Source: Solicola gregarius (lineage in GTDB: Bacteria; Actinomycetota; Actinomycetes; Propionibacteriales; Nocardioidaceae). Taken from it: a DNA stretch of 64,000 nucleotides. The notes under the pieces are model-generated. The model was not told the origin of the DNA. It ran no database searches and was given only the letters and a program-made list of their open reading frames with translations. The translations under genes were made by a program, and so were the position numbers. Shown here piece after piece: positions 28,840 through 38,463 of this stretch. Location of the stretch: contig NZ_CP094970.1 in the NCBI RefSeq assembly GCF_025790165.1, positions 3,038,001-3,102,000 on the forward strand, written 5' to 3'. Position 1 is the first letter of the stretch. Each line of letters opens with the position of its first letter.

Positions 28840-30450
28840 ATGTCCGCCGACTCCCCGCAGCCCGACATCGACGCCGTCGCCGATCCGGAGCACGACGCCC
28901 GCGCCTCGTACGCGGTCGACCCGGCCCGCGCCCGGCTGCTCACCGGGTCGATCCGGGCGAGCGGGTCCCAGCACCGGCGCACGTACTCGCCGCTCACCGG
29001 CCAGGTGGTCGCGGACGTCCCTGTCTCGGAGCCGGCCGATGTCGATGTCGCGTTCGAGCGGGCGCGCGCCGCACAACGGTCGTGGGCAGAGACCGACTTG
29101 GCCCTGCGCTCGCGGCTGCTGCTCGACCTGCACGATCTGGTGCTCGACCGCCAGCGCGAGATCCTCGACCTGATCCAGTACGAGTCGGGCAAGGCGCGCA
29201 AGCACGCGTTCGACGAGGTGCTGCACGTGGCGTTGACCGCGCGCTACTACGGTCGTACGCTCAAGCGCCACCTGCGAAGCCGTAAGCATCCGGGTGTGTA
29301 CCCCATCCTTACGCGGGCCGAGGTCAACCGCATCCCGAAGGGGGTCGTCGGCCTCATCTCGCCGTGGAACTACCCGTACACGTTGGCGCTCTCCGACGGC
29401 ATCCCGGCGATCGCCGCTGGCAACGCCGTCGTGCACAAGCCCGACAGCCAGACACCGCTCACCGCGCTCGCCGGCATCGAGCTGTTCCGCGAGGCCGGCC
29501 TACCGGCCGACCTCTGGCAGCCCGTGTACGGCTCGGGCCGGGTCATCGGCACCGCGATCGTCGACCGCGCCGACTACGTCTGCTTCACCGGCTCGACCGC
29601 AACGGGTCGTACGGTCGGTGCCCGCGCCGCCGAGCGGGTGATCGGCTGCTCGCTCGAGCTCGGCGGCAAGAACCCGATGCTCGTCCTCGCCGATGCCGAC
29701 CTCGACCGAGCGGCCGAGGGCGCCGTACGCGCAGCGTTCTCCTCGTCCGGCCAGCTGTGCGTCTCGACTGAGCGGATGTTCGTCTCCGATGCGATCTACG
29801 ACCGGTTCGTCGAGCGCTTCGTCGCCCGCGTACGCGCCATGCGGCTGTCGCCGGAGCTGAGGTTCGACGCAGACATGGGCGCGCTGATCAGCGAAGACCA
29901 GCTGCGCACGGTCGACGAACATGTCCAGGATGCGGTCGCCAAGGGCGCGACCGTTCTCGCCGGCGGTCGCGCGCGCCCCGATGTGGGCCCGTTGTTCTAC
30001 GAACCGACGGTGCTCGAGGGCGTGACCCCGCAGATGCGCTGCTTCGCCGACGAGACGTTCGGACCCGTCGTGTCGCTGTACCGGTTCGGCAGCGAGGCCG
30101 ATGCGGTCGCCCGCGCCAACGACGGTACTTACGGCCTGAACGCCAGCATCTACACCCGCGACGTCACCCGGGCGCGTACGCTCGCGCGGCGGCTGCGCTG
30201 CGGCACCGTGAACATCAACGAGGGGTTCGCGGCGACCTTCGCCAGTCCCGACACTCCGATGGGTGGCATGCGCGAGTCAGGCCTCGGGCGTCGCCAGGGC
30301 GTGGAAGGCATCCACCGCTACACCGAACCGCAGGCCGTCGCAGACCAACGGTTGTTGCCGCTCGCGAGCCCTCGGTTCGTGTCCGAGGAGCGGTACGCGA
30401 AGCTGATGACCGGAGCGCTGCGAATCCTGAAGCGGACGCGCCGCGCATGA
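28840..30450 (+). CDS. gabD2: Succinate-semialdehyde dehydrogenase (NADP-type), GabD2-like
   Basis: 536 residues of the aldehyde dehydrogenase superfamily, oxidising succinate semialdehyde to succinate. Visible are the cofactor Asn in PWNYPYTLAL, the cofactor loop FTGSTATGRTVGARAA, the general base Glu in SLELGGKNPML, and the catalytic Cys in SSSGQLCVSTERMF. The N-terminal extension of about 40 residues and C-terminal basic tail fit the actinobacterial GabD2 group. It overlaps the GMC oxidoreductase gene by 4 bp (ATGA), so the two are one unit. Role could be GABA or general aldehyde catabolism. Confidence 0.9.
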   Translation: MSADSPQPDIDAVADPEHDARASYAVDPARARLLTGSIRASGSQHRRTYSPLTGQVVADVPVSEPADVDVAFERARAAQRSWAETDLALRSRLLLDLHDLVLDRQREILDLIQYESGKARKHAFDEVLHVALTARYYGRTLKRHLRSRKHPGVYPILTRAEVNRIPKGVVGLISPWNYPYTLALSDGIPAIAAGNAVVHKPDSQTPLTALAGIELFREAGLPADLWQPVYGSGRVIGTAIVDRADYVCFTGSTATGRTVGARAAERVIGCSLELGGKNPMLVLADADLDRAAEGAVRAAFSSSGQLCVSTERMFVSDAIYDRFVERFVARVRAMRLSPELRFDADMGALISEDQLRTVDEHVQDAVAKGATVLAGGRARPDVGPLFYEPTVLEGVTPQMRCFADETFGPVVSLYRFGSEADAVARANDGTYGLNASIYTRDVTRARTLARRLRCGTVNINEGFAATFASPDTPMGGMRESGLGRRQGVEGIHRYTEPQAVADQRLLPLASPRFVSEERYAKLMTGALRILKRTRRA

Positions 30451-32162
30451 CGACCGAAGACACCCGGGCGGGATTCGACTACGACGTCCTCGTCGTCGGG
30501 TCGGGCTTCGGCGGCAGTGTGACGGCGCTTCGCCTTACGGAGAAGGGCTATCGCGTCGGCGTGCTCGAGGCGGGCGCCCGGTTCTTCGACGACGACTTCG
30601 CCGAGACCTCGTTCGACAAGAGGCGGTTCCTGTTCGCGCCGGCCGTCGGCTGGTACGGCATCCAGCGCATCGACGTGCTGCGCGACGTGCTCATCCTGTC
30701 CGGCGCGGGTGTTGGCGGCGGGTCGTTGGTGTACGCGAACACGCTGTACGAACCGCTCGACGCGTTCTACCGCGACCGGCAGTGGGCCGACATCACCGAC
30801 TGGAAGTCCGAGCTGGCGCCGTTCTACGACCAGGCCAAGCGGATGCTCGGCGTCACCACGTACCCACATCTCACGCCGAGCGACGAGGTCATGCGTGACG
30901 TCGCCGGCGAGATGGGTGTCGGCGACACGTTCCATCCGACGCCCGTCGGGGTGTTCATGGGTACGCCGGGCGAGGCCGCCGACGACCCGTACTTCGGCGG
31001 CGCGGGCCCGGTGCGCAACGGCTGCCTCAACTGTGGCGAGTGCATGACGGGCTGCCGCCACAACGCCAAGAACACCCTGGTCAAGAACTACCTGTACCTC
31101 GCCGAGCAGGCCGGCGCGCAGATCCATCCGCTGACGACGGTACGCACGGTGCGCCCGCTCGCATCCGGCTACGCGATCGACACCCGGCGTACCGACAAGC
31201 GGTTCGGTGGCGGCGAGCGTACGTTCACGGCGGAGCAGGTGGTGTTCGCGGCGAGCTCGCTGGGCACGCAGCGGCTGCTGCATCGGATGCGCGACGAGGG
31301 GTTGCTGCCGGACATCTCCGAGCGGCTCGGCACCCTCACGCGTACGAACTCCGAGTCGATCCTCGGCGCGATCGGCGACAAGTCCTCCACGACCGACTAC
31401 ACCCAGGGCGTCGCGATCACCTCGTCGTTCCATCCCGACGAGACGACCCACATCGAGCCGGTCCGGTACGGCAAGGGCTCCAACATCATGTCGCTCCTGC
31501 AGACGGTGCTGACCGACGGCGACGGTGACCGACCGCGCTGGCGGACGTGGCTGAGCGAGCTGTGGGGGCAGCGCCGCGAGGTGCGCAACCTGTACGACCT
31601 CAAGCACTGGTCCGAGCGGGTGATCATCGCGCTGGTCATGCAGTCCGTCGACAACTCGATCACCACGTACACGAAACGCTCGCGGTTGACCGGCAGACGT
31701 AGGCTGACGTCCAAGCAGGGGCACGGGGCGCCGAACCCGAGCTGGATCCCGCTGGGCAACGAAGCCGTACGCAGGATCGCGCGTCGGCTCGGCGGCACGC
31801 CGGGCGGCACGATCGGTGAGCCGTTCAACATCCCGCTGACGGCGCACTTCATCGGTGGGTGTGCGATCGGGGCGTCGCCGGCGAGCGGTGTCGTCGACGC
31901 GTACCAGCGCCTCTACGGCTACGCCGGCCTGCATGTGGTCGACGGCTCGGCGATCAGCGCGAACCTCGGCGTCAACCCGTCGCTCACCATCACCGCACAG
32001 GCGGAGCGAGCGATGTCGTTCTGGCCGAACCACGGCGAGACCGACCCGCGCCCCGCGCTGGGGCACGCGTACCGCCGGGTCGATGCGGTGGAGCCGAAGT
32101 CACCCGTGGTGCCCGACGACGCGCCCGCGGCGCTGCGGCTGCCGATCGTGGGAGTCTCGTAG
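30447..32162 (+). CDS. GMC family FAD oxidoreductase (ChoD-like)
   Basis: 571 residues. The FAD-binding motif VVGSGFGGSVTALRLTEKG is at residues 12-30. A Cys-rich segment NCGECMTGCRHNAKNTL is near residue 195, and the C-terminal GMC signature GLHVVDGSAISANLGVNPS is near 500. The active-site His lies in AHFIGGCAIG. It matches the protein annotated as cholesterol oxidase ChoD beside guaA in Mycobacterium, whose true substrate is doubtful; oxidation of a sterol or other alcohol is possible. It is translationally coupled to the aldehyde dehydrogenase, so an alcohol-to-aldehyde-to-acid sequence is conceivable. Confidence 0.88.
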   Translation: MTTEDTRAGFDYDVLVVGSGFGGSVTALRLTEKGYRVGVLEAGARFFDDDFAETSFDKRRFLFAPAVGWYGIQRIDVLRDVLILSGAGVGGGSLVYANTLYEPLDAFYRDRQWADITDWKSELAPFYDQAKRMLGVTTYPHLTPSDEVMRDVAGEMGVGDTFHPTPVGVFMGTPGEAADDPYFGGAGPVRNGCLNCGECMTGCRHNAKNTLVKNYLYLAEQAGAQIHPLTTVRTVRPLASGYAIDTRRTDKRFGGGERTFTAEQVVFAASSLGTQRLLHRMRDEGLLPDISERLGTLTRTNSESILGAIGDKSSTTDYTQGVAITSSFHPDETTHIEPVRYGKGSNIMSLLQTVLTDGDGDRPRWRTWLSELWGQRREVRNLYDLKHWSERVIIALVMQSVDNSITTYTKRSRLTGRRRLTSKQGHGAPNPSWIPLGNEAVRRIARRLGGTPGGTIGEPFNIPLTAHFIGGCAIGASPASGVVDAYQRLYGYAGLHVVDGSAISANLGVNPSLTITAQAERAMSFWPNHGETDPRPALGHAYRRVDAVEPKSPVVPDDAPAALRLPIVGVS

Positions 32163-32230
32163 GCCGCGTTCGCCTCGGTTCAGTTCGACCTGGGCACTCG
32201 CTCGGGGTGAGGTCGGTTCCCGTCGATGTG

Positions 32231-32318
32231 CGTTTACCATGTAAACATGGTAAACGTGCGCCTTGCATGGCAGATTCACGATGCAAAGTGCACGTTTACC
32301 ATGCTTACATGGTAAACG
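32231..32318. repeat. 88-bp double-palindrome element
   Basis: Two 26-bp palindromes, CGTTTACCATGT with its complement (32231-32256) and CGTTTACCATG with its complement (32293-32318), flank a smaller hairpin. The latter pairs 32257-32268 with 32281-32292 at 10 of 12 positions. The whole is therefore also one long inverted repeat. It is AT-rich against its surroundings. The core TTACCATG...CATGGTAA is the same as in the element at 1869-1968, and the palindrome-hairpin-palindrome plan is similar. Confidence 0.9.
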
Positions 32319-32427
32319 TACGTCGGCCGTGGCGAAAATGCCGTGCGGAGCGGAGGTTTGCCGTGCAAGGCGCTCGCCGCCCGATGGGCAGTCCGGAACC
32401 ACGGAAGGGATTCCGGGACGCCCTCGG

Positions 32428-32470
32428 GCGCAAGGCCCAATCACGAGGGAGCGACAACTGGGCCTTGCGC
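32428..32470. repeat. Hairpin upstream of guaA
   Basis: GCGCAAGGCCCA (32428-32439) pairs perfectly with 32459-32470 around a 19-nt loop. It lies 210 bp before guaA. It may be the terminator of the upstream unit, though it is over 260 bp past that stop. Confidence 0.6.
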
Positions 32471-32667
32471 GGTGTACCGAGAGCGGCCCACCGGACCCGA
32501 TCAGGAGGGAGCCGTGACCGGGTCTACACAACACAACGACGCCGAACGAAGGGGGTTACGGCCGTTGTACGCAACGTTTGCGATCACTTTTCAATTAGCC
32601 GTCTCGCGTGGCGTCGGCGGCGTCGCGGCCCGGCTCACCGGGCCCGCTCGGTCGATGCACTGACCGA

Positions 32668-32673
32668 TAGACT
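32668..32673 (+). promoter_or_regulatory. -10 box of guaA, probable leaderless start
   Basis: TAGACT ends six bases before the GTG at 32680, and no ribosome site is visible between them. Confidence 0.45.
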
Positions 32674-32679
32674 CCGCTC

Positions 32680-34248
<1,569 letters not shown>

Positions 34249-34334
34249 GCCGAGTCTGGACTTCGGCGGCGAGAAGCCGCGTCATTGCATAGTCTGCTGT
34301 GGTCGGACGTCTATCTCGAGGGGCAGAACACCGG

Positions 34335-34925
34335 ATGTCGTACAACGTGCCGCCGCCGTCGAGCAGGCCGGTGTGGCCGATCGTGCTCGCGTGCCTCGTT
34401 CTGGTGGTCGGGATCGCCGTCGCCGCCGTCTTCGTCGGCATCAATCTCGGCGAGGACGACGACACGGCCTCGGGCTCGGTATCGGTCAGCGCGAGCGGCG
34501 ACGGTGAGAGCGACGAGCCGGCGGCCGGTCCGCCGAGCACGGTGGAGACCGTGACGGAGACCCCGAAGGACGAGCAGCCGGAGAAGTCGGCCGAGCCGCG
34601 CGAGACCCAACGCCCGCCGAAGGCGGTCGACGTACCGAGCGAGGTCGACTGCGGCGGCGACACCGCGGTGTTGGGCACCCGTACGCCCACCTTCGCGGCG
34701 GCGATCTGTCGCACAGGGCCGGGCACGTACGTCTATCGCGGCAAGTCCGACGGCGTCGCCGACGGCATCGTCTTGCAGGCGCAGCGCAACGCCGCTGGTG
34801 ACTGGTTCGCGACCAACAAGGGCTACGCGTACATCATTGACGCCGATACCGGGCGGCTCACCATTCGCAACGGTGCCAGCGAGGTCGTCGACAGCGAGAA
34901 CGCGATCCAGTTCAGCACGCGCTGA
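34335..34925 (+). CDS. Single-pass membrane protein with disordered linker, unknown function
   Basis: 196 residues from ATG 34335. A short cytoplasmic Pro/Ser-rich N-terminus is followed by one transmembrane helix (IVLACLVLVVGIAVAAVFVG, about residues 16-35). A linker of about 70 residues rich in Glu, Asp, Ser and Pro comes next, then a compact extracytoplasmic domain of about 80 residues with two Cys (EVDCGGDTAV and AAICRTGPGTYVYRG). The Cys pair could form a disulfide. I do not recognise the domain. It follows guaA in the same direction after 86 bp, in which a short GC hairpin is visible. Confidence 0.7.
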   Translation: MSYNVPPPSSRPVWPIVLACLVLVVGIAVAAVFVGINLGEDDDTASGSVSVSASGDGESDEPAAGPPSTVETVTETPKDEQPEKSAEPRETQRPPKAVDVPSEVDCGGDTAVLGTRTPTFAAAICRTGPGTYVYRGKSDGVADGIVLQAQRNAAGDWFATNKGYAYIIDADTGRLTIRNGASEVVDSENAIQFSTR

Positions 34926-35090
34926 CCGTTCGGGCGTCCGCTGGCGTTCTGTCACGCTTTCGGGCCGGCGCGCGTCGAGACTCCCGAGAGGTACGAAAGG
35001 GGGCCGCACACCGCCGCGCGGACGCCGGGATCGGCGACTCGTCTCGTCGCGAGGGAATCCTCGGGGCTCGTTGGCGGTTGCAACCACAAT

Positions 35091-36587
35091 GTGACGACCA
35101 CGAAGACAGCCGTCGGGCTGAGATCCGAACGCGGGCCGATCCTGCTCGCGGTGATGATCTCGATGGGCCTGATCGCGATCGACACCACGATCATCGCGAC
35201 CGCCGTGCCCGCGATCGTACGAGACGTGGGTGGGTTCTCCCAGTTCCCGTGGTTGTTCAGCATCTTCCTCCTCGCGCAGGCCGTCTCCGTGCCGATCTAC
35301 GGCAAGCTCGCCGACATGGTCGGGCGCAAGCCGGTCATGCTGATCGGCATCGCGGTGTTCGTCCTCGGCTCCCTGCTGTGCGGGGCGGCGTGGAGCATGC
35401 CGGTGCTCATCGCATCGCGGGCGATCCAGGGCCTCGGCGCCGGCGCCGTCGCGCCGATGGCGATGACGATCGTCGGCGATCTCTACTCGGTCGAGGAGCG
35501 CGCGCGGGTCCAGGGCTACCTGGGCAGTGTCTGGGGCATCGCGTCGATCGTCGGACCGACGCTCGGCGGGGTGTTCTCCGACTACGCGTCGTGGCGCTGG
35601 ATCTTCTTCGTGAACCTGCCGATCGGCGCGATCGCGGCGGCGATGCTGTGGCGCCGATTCGAGGAGCGGGTCGAGCGGCGCCAGCATCGCATCGACTTCA
35701 CCGGCGCCGCGCTGCTGGCCGCGGGGTTCTCCCTGCTGATCCTCGCGTTGCTCGAGGGCGGCTCGCGGTGGGGATGGACATCGGGAATCACGCTGACCGT
35801 GATCGCCGTCGGCGTCGCGCTGCTGATCGCGTTCGGCTTCGCCGAGCGCCGCGCTGCCGAACCCGTGCTGCCTCCGTGGGTCTTCACCCGCCGCGTCCTC
35901 GTCGGCGGCAACCTGGGGTCACTGCTGGTCGGCGCGCTGCTGATCGGCCTGACGTCGTACGTACCGACATACGCGCAGGGGGTGCTGAGCACCAGTGCCC
36001 TCGTCGCCGGCCTCGCCGTCGGCGCGATGTCGATGGGCTGGCCGCTGTCGTCGGCCTTCGCCGGGCGTGTGTACATGCGAGTGGGCTTCCGCAACACGGC
36101 CTTCATCGGCTGCTTGTCGGTGCTCCTCGGCACCTCGCTGATGCTGACCCTGGACGGCGACAGCTCGATCTGGTCGGTCGCGGCGTTCTGCTTCATCATC
36201 GGCGCGGGCCTCGGGTTCGTCGCCAGCCCCACCCTGGTTGCGGTGCAGTCGGTCGTGGGTTGGGAGCGCCGCGGCGTCGTGACCGGGGCGAACGTGTTCG
36301 CGCGGTCGGTCGGCAGCGCGGTCGGCGTCGCCGCGTTCGGCGCGATCGCGAACGCGACGATCGGGCGCCGCCTCGACGATGCGCCGGCGTCCGCGAACGG
36401 CGAGCTGCCGGAGACCGCCGACGACGTACTCAACTCGCTCGACTCCGGAGCGAGCGACGCCGTGAAGGCGTTCGTGCGCGATTCGCTCGAGCTCGCCTCG
36501 CACCATGTGTTCGTCGGCATCGTCGGCGTCGCGGTGTTGCTCGCGGTGAGTATCGCGTTGATCCCGCGGCGGGTCGACGCGCCCTGA
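35091..36587 (+). CDS. MFS drug transporter, DHA2 (EmrB/QacA) type
   Basis: 498 residues with about 14 hydrophobic helices. Motif D1-like MGLIAIDTTIIATAVPAI is in helix 1, motif A YGKLADMVGRKPVMLIG lies between helices 2 and 3, and motif C VWGIASIVGPTLGGVFSDY is in helix 5. These define proton-coupled exporters; the substrate cannot be inferred. The GTG start at 35091 is the only one giving a complete helix 1. No regulator of the TetR or MarR type is adjacent. Confidence 0.88.
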   Translation: MTTTKTAVGLRSERGPILLAVMISMGLIAIDTTIIATAVPAIVRDVGGFSQFPWLFSIFLLAQAVSVPIYGKLADMVGRKPVMLIGIAVFVLGSLLCGAAWSMPVLIASRAIQGLGAGAVAPMAMTIVGDLYSVEERARVQGYLGSVWGIASIVGPTLGGVFSDYASWRWIFFVNLPIGAIAAAMLWRRFEERVERRQHRIDFTGAALLAAGFSLLILALLEGGSRWGWTSGITLTVIAVGVALLIAFGFAERRAAEPVLPPWVFTRRVLVGGNLGSLLVGALLIGLTSYVPTYAQGVLSTSALVAGLAVGAMSMGWPLSSAFAGRVYMRVGFRNTAFIGCLSVLLGTSLMLTLDGDSSIWSVAAFCFIIGAGLGFVASPTLVAVQSVVGWERRGVVTGANVFARSVGSAVGVAAFGAIANATIGRRLDDAPASANGELPETADDVLNSLDSGASDAVKAFVRDSLELASHHVFVGIVGVAVLLAVSIALIPRRVDAP

Positions 36588-36628
36588 TCGGAATGGCCGA
36601 CCTTGCCACGGTCGCAGGGTGAAGTTCC

Positions 36629-36690
36629 CGCCGAGGTACGGATTCCCGCCCATGGCGGGCCGCTCATTGGCCAGAATCCGTACCTCGGCG
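36629..36690. repeat. 62-bp palindromic repeat, GAGGTACGG family, copy 3
   Basis: CGCCGAGGTACGGATT (36629-36644) is the exact complement of 36675-36690; the span is again 62 bp. The centre CCCGCCCATGGCGGG forms its own hairpin. It lies between the convergent MFS and ABC-exporter genes, 25 kb from the other two copies. Confidence 0.92.
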
Positions 36691-36717
36691 CACGCGGCCG
36701 CTCACGCGCACGCGGGG

Positions 36718-38463
36718 CTACCCGTGCCACGACCTCCAGAGCGCGGCGTACGAGCCGTCGCGCTCGACCAGCTCGTCATGGCTGCCGATCTCGCTGATCA
36801 GGCCGTCCTCGACGACGGCGACCCGATCGGCGTCGTGTGCGGTGTAGAGCCGGTGCGCGATCGCGATGACCGTACGACCGTGCAGCACCGCCGCGAGCGA
36901 ACGCTCGAGGTGGCGCGCCGAGCGCGGGTCGATCAGCGACGTCGCCTCGTCGAGTACGAGCGTGTGCGGGTCGGCCAGCACGAGCCGGGCGAGCGCGAGC
37001 TGCTGCGCCTGTGCATCGGTGAGTGCGTGACCGCCCGAACCGACGACCGTGTCGAGCCCGTCGGGAAGGGCGTCCGCCCAGTCGAGAGCGTCGACGGCGT
37101 CCAGCGCCGTACGCAACGTGGCATCACCGTCGGCACCGGTGTCGTCGAGTACGAGCGCGAGGTTCTCGCGCAGCGTACCGGCGAACACGTGGTGCTCCTG
37201 CGTGACGAGTGCGACCTGGCCGCGCAAGTCGTCGAGCGGCAGGTCGGTCAGTCCGACATCGCCGACGGTCACCCTCCCGCCCGACGGCGGGTGGATGCCG
37301 GCCAACAGTCGCCCGAGCGTCGACTTGCCGGCGCCCGACGGCCCGACCATCGCCAGGCGCTCGCCCGGCCGGAGCGCCAGGTCGACCCCGTGCAGCACCT
37401 CGCGTCCTTCGATGTAGGAGAAGCGCACCTCGTCGACGTCCAGGCGGTCGTTCGCCGGCACTTCGCCCGACGGCGAGCGGTCGTCGGGCACCAGCGTGAC
37501 GCCGAGTAGCCGGGCCAGCGAGGCGCTGCCGACCTGCAGCTCGTCCATCCAGCCGAGCAGCCGGTCGACCGGGTCGATCAGGAACTGCACGTACAGCGTC
37601 GCCGCGGTGACATCGCCGAGCGAGGCGTGCCCCTGGCTGTGCAGCCAGCCGCCGATGACCAGCGTCGAAACGGTCGGCACGAGATAGCCCATCTCGGCGG
37701 CAGGGAAGAACACCGTGCGCAGCCACAGCGTGTAGCTCTCGGCCGCGTACGACTCGGCGATGTCGGCGTCGATGCGCTTGCGGCGGCGGTCCTGCACGCC
37801 GAGGGTCTCGATGGTGCGTGCACCCTCGGTCGTCTCCGCGAGCGTCGCGTTGATCGAGGCGTACGACGCGTTCTCGCGCAGGTAGCCGTCCTTGGCCCGG
37901 CGAAGGTACCAGCGGGTGCCGACCCACAGGATCGGTACGCCGAGCAGGCAGGGGATCGCCACCCAAAGCCCGACCAGCAACGACGCGACGATCGTGAACA
38001 CGACCGTCACGAGCGCGATGATCGTCTCGGGCACGGCGTATCGCACCGACCAGCTCAGGCTCTCGACGTCGCGCGATGTCCGGGTGAGCAGGTCTCCGGT
38101 GCCCGCCCGCTCGACCACGCCGAGCGGAAGCCCGAGGGAGTTCTTCACGAAGTCCTCGCGGAGCCGGGCGAGGAGGTTCTCGCCGAACCGCGTCGACGCG
38201 AACCTCGCGTACCTCGTCAGTACGGTCTGCAGAGCGAGAGCACTGCCGATGATCAGCGCGATCTTGTCGATGTGGTCGACGGTGGTGCCGTTCTCGACCG
38301 CCTCGACGAGGTCGCCGATCATCCGGGGTACGACGAGCCCGACCATCGCCGCGAGCGCGTGCAGCCCGATGACGAGCGACAGCTCGCGTGGATGGTCGCG
38401 GGCGACCTGGCGGGCGTACTGACGCACGGTGCGCCGGTCTGCGACCGGCAGGATCTCATTCAT
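36718..38463 (-). CDS. ABC exporter half-transporter with intact Walker motifs but degenerate signature
   Basis: 581 residues: an N-terminal six-helix exporter domain (residues about 20-310) and a C-terminal nucleotide-binding domain. Walker A GPSGAGKSTLGRLL (near 371), Q-loop VTQEHHVF, Walker B TLVLDEATSL and H-loop AIAHRL are intact. The ABC signature reads ALTDAQAQQLALAR instead of LSGGQ. The partner gene has the opposite defect, so the two must form a heterodimer with a single competent site. The start overlaps the partner stop by eight bases, which favours equimolar synthesis. Substrate unknown; lipids, peptides and drugs are typical. Confidence 0.93.
   Translation of the reverse strand: MNEILPVADRRTVRQYARQVARDHPRELSLVIGLHALAAMVGLVVPRMIGDLVEAVENGTTVDHIDKIALIIGSALALQTVLTRYARFASTRFGENLLARLREDFVKNSLGLPLGVVERAGTGDLLTRTSRDVESLSWSVRYAVPETIIALVTVVFTIVASLLVGLWVAIPCLLGVPILWVGTRWYLRRAKDGYLRENASYASINATLAETTEGARTIETLGVQDRRRKRIDADIAESYAAESYTLWLRTVFFPAAEMGYLVPTVSTLVIGGWLHSQGHASLGDVTAATLYVQFLIDPVDRLLGWMDELQVGSASLARLLGVTLVPDDRSPSGEVPANDRLDVDEVRFSYIEGREVLHGVDLALRPGERLAMVGPSGAGKSTLGRLLAGIHPPSGGRVTVGDVGLTDLPLDDLRGQVALVTQEHHVFAGTLRENLALVLDDTGADGDATLRTALDAVDALDWADALPDGLDTVVGSGGHALTDAQAQQLALARLVLADPHTLVLDEATSLIDPRSARHLERSLAAVLHGRTVIAIAHRLYTAHDADRVAVVEDGLISEIGSHDELVERDGSYAALWRSWHG

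Larger units (their letters stand above)
32163..32679. other. 517-bp gap between the GMC oxidoreductase and guaA
   Basis: It holds the double-palindrome element at 32231-32318, a 12-bp-arm hairpin at 32428-32470, and the guaA promoter. Short open frames in it lack coding character, and several begin inside the palindromes. I see no gene or recognisable riboswitch; a purine riboswitch was considered, and no matching core is evident. Confidence 0.65.

Noticed and set aside
32163-32679. Purine riboswitch or small gene upstream of guaA
   Set aside because: No conserved riboswitch core is seen, guaA has a -10 box directly before its start, and the short frames lack coding bias.
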